7,702 nt of DNA. Origin: CAZESH01 sp964514665 (GTDB taxonomy: Bacteria; Bacillota; Bacilli; Paenibacillales; KCTC-25726). Positions 6,152-7,702 of the stretch are shown in pieces; the stretch's first letter is position 1; each line of letters starts with the position of its first letter. Below the pieces are notes generated by a model that searched no databases, was not told the DNA's origin, and was given only the letters and a program-made list of their open reading frames with translations. Where the stretch lies: NCBI GenBank assembly GCA_964514665.1, contig CAZESH010000215.1, positions 1-7,702 on the forward strand, given 5' to 3'. Both the position numbers and the translations under genes were made by a program.

Positions 6152-6775
6152 ATGTTAAGCGGAGTCATTTTGGCAGGCGGCCAAAACCGCAGAATGAACG
6201 GAAAAATAAAAGCGCTGCTGCCGTTTCATGAACAATTGCTGATTCAAAGGCAAATTAAGGAAATGCAAAAAATTTGCGGCGAAGTCATCATTGTCACCAA
6301 TGAGCCAAAGCCGCTGCTGCCGGTAGTTGACAAAAACATTCGCATTATTACCGACTATATAGCCGGAAAAGGGGCGATGAGCGGAATGCATGCCGCCTTT
6401 CAGCTGGCCAAAAATCCGCTGGCTTGGGTGGTTGGAGCTGATATGCCGTTTATTTCTTCAGAAGCCGCTAGCCTGCTTTGGGAGCGTGTGAAATTATTCG
6501 ACTGCGATGCCGCGCTTTTCAGGATAGGAGGCGCTGCGGAGCCTCTGCATGCGGTATATCATACCTCGACCGCAGCGGCCCTTACCGCTTTGCTGCATGC
6601 CGGGGAAACGCGGTTGTCCGAGCTGCTGAACATTATTTACAGCATAGAAATCGGGGAGGCCGAGCTTAAATCCGCTGGAATCGGTCTCGAGTTTGTCACT
6701 GCGATCAAAACGGAAGAAGATTACCAGCTGGCTTTGGCGGCTTTGAATGCAAGCGGGGTTCATAGGAATTCATAA
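6152..6775 (+). CDS. mobA: Molybdenum cofactor guanylyltransferase MobA
   Basis: Transfers GMP from GTP to molybdopterin cofactor, giving the MGD form used by respiratory nitrate reductase and other DMSO-reductase family enzymes. The 207-residue protein starts with the nucleotide-binding loop LAGGQNRRM (residues 7-15) and Lys20, followed by GAMSGM (about 74-79, the usual GPLxG position) and the metal-binding GADMPF with Asp97. Length is normal for MobA. I prefer ATG 6152 because AGGGGG ends seven bases upstream; the in-frame ATG at 6146, which overlaps the previous stop as ATGA, is only one base from that site. It sits directly behind the hemerythrin-like gene, so Fnr control probably couples cofactor maturation to anaerobic nitrate respiration. 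A related nucleotidyltransferase such as MocA is less likely given length and motifs. Confidence 0.87.
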   Translation: MLSGVILAGGQNRRMNGKIKALLPFHEQLLIQRQIKEMQKICGEVIIVTNEPKPLLPVVDKNIRIITDYIAGKGAMSGMHAAFQLAKNPLAWVVGADMPFISSEAASLLWERVKLFDCDAALFRIGGAAEPLHAVYHTSTAAALTALLHAGETRLSELLNIIYSIEIGEAELKSAGIGLEFVTAIKTEEDYQLALAALNASGVHRNS

Positions 6776-6792
6776 AAAACCCCCCGCTTGCA
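6748..6792. repeat. GC-rich inverted repeat spanning the mobA stop
   Basis: Left arm TGCAAGCGGGGTT (6748-6760) pairs with right arm AACCCCCCGCTTGCA (6778-6792), which has two extra C. The loop is about 17 bases and contains the mobA stop codon. No T run follows on either strand, so it is not a standard intrinsic terminator, but it may slow polymerase or stabilise the 3' end of the hemerythrin-mobA transcript. Confidence 0.55.
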
Positions 6793-6815
6793 GACTGGAC
6801 AGGAGTATAAATTTC

Positions 6816-6842
6816 ATGGAAAATATAAAGAAAAGAAACTAA
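6816..6842 (+). other. Possible 8-residue leader peptide ORF before kdgA
   Basis: ATG 6816 opens a very short frame (MENIKKRN, then TAA). AGGAG at 6801-6805 lies ten bases upstream, a slightly long spacing. The stop is two bases before the strong hairpin at 6845-6889. The short length means chance is a real possibility; nothing shows that it is translated. Confidence 0.2.
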
Positions 6843-6844
6843 GC

Positions 6845-6889
6845 GCCAGGGAGCCTGTCCGACGAATGGTTCGTCGGACAGAGCCTGGC
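6845..6889. repeat. Strong hairpin in the leader of kdgA
   Basis: The inner stem is a perfect 12-bp repeat (CTGTCCGACGAA at 6855-6866, TTCGTCGGACAG at 6870-6881) with a 3-base loop. An outer 6-bp stem (GCCAGG at 6845-6850, CCTGGC at 6884-6889) extends it across a small internal loop. There is no T run after it. It ends 33 bases before the kdgA start. It may be a leader structure, an mRNA 3' end stabiliser, or a remnant of a small mobile repeat. Confidence 0.65.
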
Positions 6890-6921
6890 TGCAGCTTGGT
6901 TGAGGAAAAGAAGGGGATAAA

Positions 6922-7557
6922 GTGCCATTGCTGGAAGTATTGAAACAGGAGAAAATCGTTGCCATTTTACGGGGAATTCCTCAGGAAAAGGGCGATCTAA
7001 TTGCGGATGCGCTCGTCAAGGGCGGCATACTTTTGATGGAAGTGACGATGAATACCGACGGCGCGCTGCAGATGATTTCTCGCTGGAGAGAGAAGCTGCC
7101 GTCCGAAATCCGCATTGGAGCGGGAACCGTATTGGATGTGGAGATGGCCGAGCAGGCAGTGAAGGCCGGAGCCGAATTTATCATTTCGCCGAATCTCGAT
7201 GAGGAAGTCATCGCTTACTGCATGCAGGAGGGAGTCGCAGTATGGCCAGGCACCATGACGCCGACGGAGATTGTAAAGGCTTGGAAGCTCGGGGCATCCG
7301 CTGTCAAAGTGTTTCCTTCCGGCTCGCTGGGTCCGGGTTATATAAAAGAAATCCGCGCGCCTTTGAACCAAATTCCGATGATTGCCACAGGCGGCATCAG
7401 CTTGGACAATATCGGCGATTATTTGAAGGCCGGAGTGGCCGGCGTCGGTTTGGGCGGCAACCTCGTGAGCACAGCTGCAGTCAGGGAAGGCCGGTATGAA
7501 GACATAGAGAAGAATGCGGCGGCCTTTGTGCAGGCTGTAAGAAAGGAAGGTCAATAA
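6922..7557 (+). CDS. kdgA: 2-dehydro-3-deoxy-phosphogluconate (KDPG) aldolase
   Basis: Cleaves KDPG to pyruvate and glyceraldehyde 3-phosphate, the last step of Entner-Doudoroff-type and uronate/pectin degradation routes, in the cytoplasm. The 211-residue TIM-barrel protein has the class I aldolase landmarks: Arg17 (ILRG), Glu40 (MEVT), GAGTV (66-70), ISPNLDEE (88-95), PGTMTP (109-114), the Schiff-base Lys129 in AVKVFPSG, and ATGGIS (155-160). It starts with GTG at 6922, five bases after AAGGGG; no ATG start is better placed. Its stop overlaps the start of kdgK by one base (TAATG), so the two are translationally coupled. It is a different metabolic unit from the denitrification genes and is separated from mobA by two inverted repeats. 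A weak promoter may lie near 6796-6824 (TGGACA, 17 bp, GAAAAT). Confidence 0.93.
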   Translation: MPLLEVLKQEKIVAILRGIPQEKGDLIADALVKGGILLMEVTMNTDGALQMISRWREKLPSEIRIGAGTVLDVEMAEQAVKAGAEFIISPNLDEEVIAYCMQEGVAVWPGTMTPTEIVKAWKLGASAVKVFPSGSLGPGYIKEIRAPLNQIPMIATGGISLDNIGDYLKAGVAGVGLGGNLVSTAAVREGRYEDIEKNAAAFVQAVRKEGQ

Positions 7558-7702
7558 TGGCGCAAACCGGCCGCAAGCAATCTCCGGTCGATGTGGTCAC
7601 GATTGGTGAAAGCATGGTGCTGTTTCAATCCCTGCAGGAAGGGAAAATGGCTTATGCGCCGCTTTTTGTCCGTTCCGTTGCGGGAGCGGAGAGCAATGTC
7701 GG
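7557..7702 (+). CDS. kdgK: 2-keto-3-deoxygluconate kinase, PfkB family (N-terminal fragment, runs off the window)
   Basis: Only the first 48 codons are present. They show the PfkB/ribokinase N-terminus: DVVTIGESMVLFQ (about residues 12-24) and the substrate-loop segment AGAESNVG at the window edge, where KDG kinases usually have GGAESNVA. The enzyme phosphorylates 2-keto-3-deoxygluconate to KDPG, the substrate of the aldolase encoded just upstream, so the pair forms a two-step route. AGGAAGG lies six bases before ATG 7557, inside the end of kdgA. The exact sugar specificity cannot be settled from this fragment; fructokinase or another PfkB enzyme remains possible, but the kdgA context favours KdgK. 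Confidence 0.82.
   Translation, partial: MAQTGRKQSPVDVVTIGESMVLFQSLQEGKMAYAPLFVRSVAGAESNV

Noticed and set aside
1..7702. CRISPR arrays, tRNA or rRNA genes, transposases or att sites.
   Set aside because: No regularly spaced repeats, no tRNA-like or rRNA-like segments and no transposase or integrase frames were seen by reading; no search could be run.

Overview
The window reads as chromosome from a Gram-positive, probably denitrifying member of the Bacilli (Paenibacillaceae-like or a relative). The evidence is a lipoprotein-type copper nitrite reductase, a single-subunit quinol-dependent NO reductase, an Fnr of the Bacillus type (C-terminal C-x2-C-x4-C cluster, 238 residues), strong AGGAGG-like ribosome binding sites, and Bacillus-style Fnr operators (TGTGA-N6-TCACA). 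The genus is inference.

Layout. Positions 1-651 (minus strand) hold the first 217 codons of nirK; its 3' end lies outside the window. A 334-bp divergent control region (652-985) separates it from norB (986-3295, plus strand) and holds three TGTGA-N6-TCACA-like sites and a hairpin. A cysteine-free Crp/Fnr-family regulator (3317-4018, minus) converges on norB. Next come an intrinsic terminator on the plus strand (4104-4138), a small VOC-fold protein (4218-4577, plus) and fnr itself (4620-5336, minus). A second divergent control region (5337-5564) lies between fnr and an apparent operon of a hemerythrin-like di-iron protein (5565-6149) and mobA (6152-6775), which is needed for the molybdenum cofactor. 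The last part (6776-7702) is a different metabolic unit: a leader with a strong hairpin, then kdgA (KDPG aldolase) and the start of kdgK (KDG kinase), overlapping by one base.

How it works together. NirK reduces nitrite to NO on the outer face of the membrane and qNorB reduces NO to N2O. Fnr senses oxygen loss. The hemerythrin-like protein may bind O2 or NO, or help repair iron centres. MobA makes the cofactor form used by nitrate reductase, the step before nitrite. Three promoters (norB, fnr, hemerythrin-mobA) each carry an Fnr-type palindrome centred exactly 29.5 bp upstream of the first base of a recognisable -10 hexamer, which is the geometry of a class II (-41.5) activator promoter. This ties the first seven genes, except perhaps the VOC gene, into one anaerobic regulon. 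The cysteine-free Crp-family regulator is the main unknown: its recognition helix predicts the same TGTGA half-site, but it cannot carry the Fnr iron-sulfur cluster, so it probably reads a different signal.
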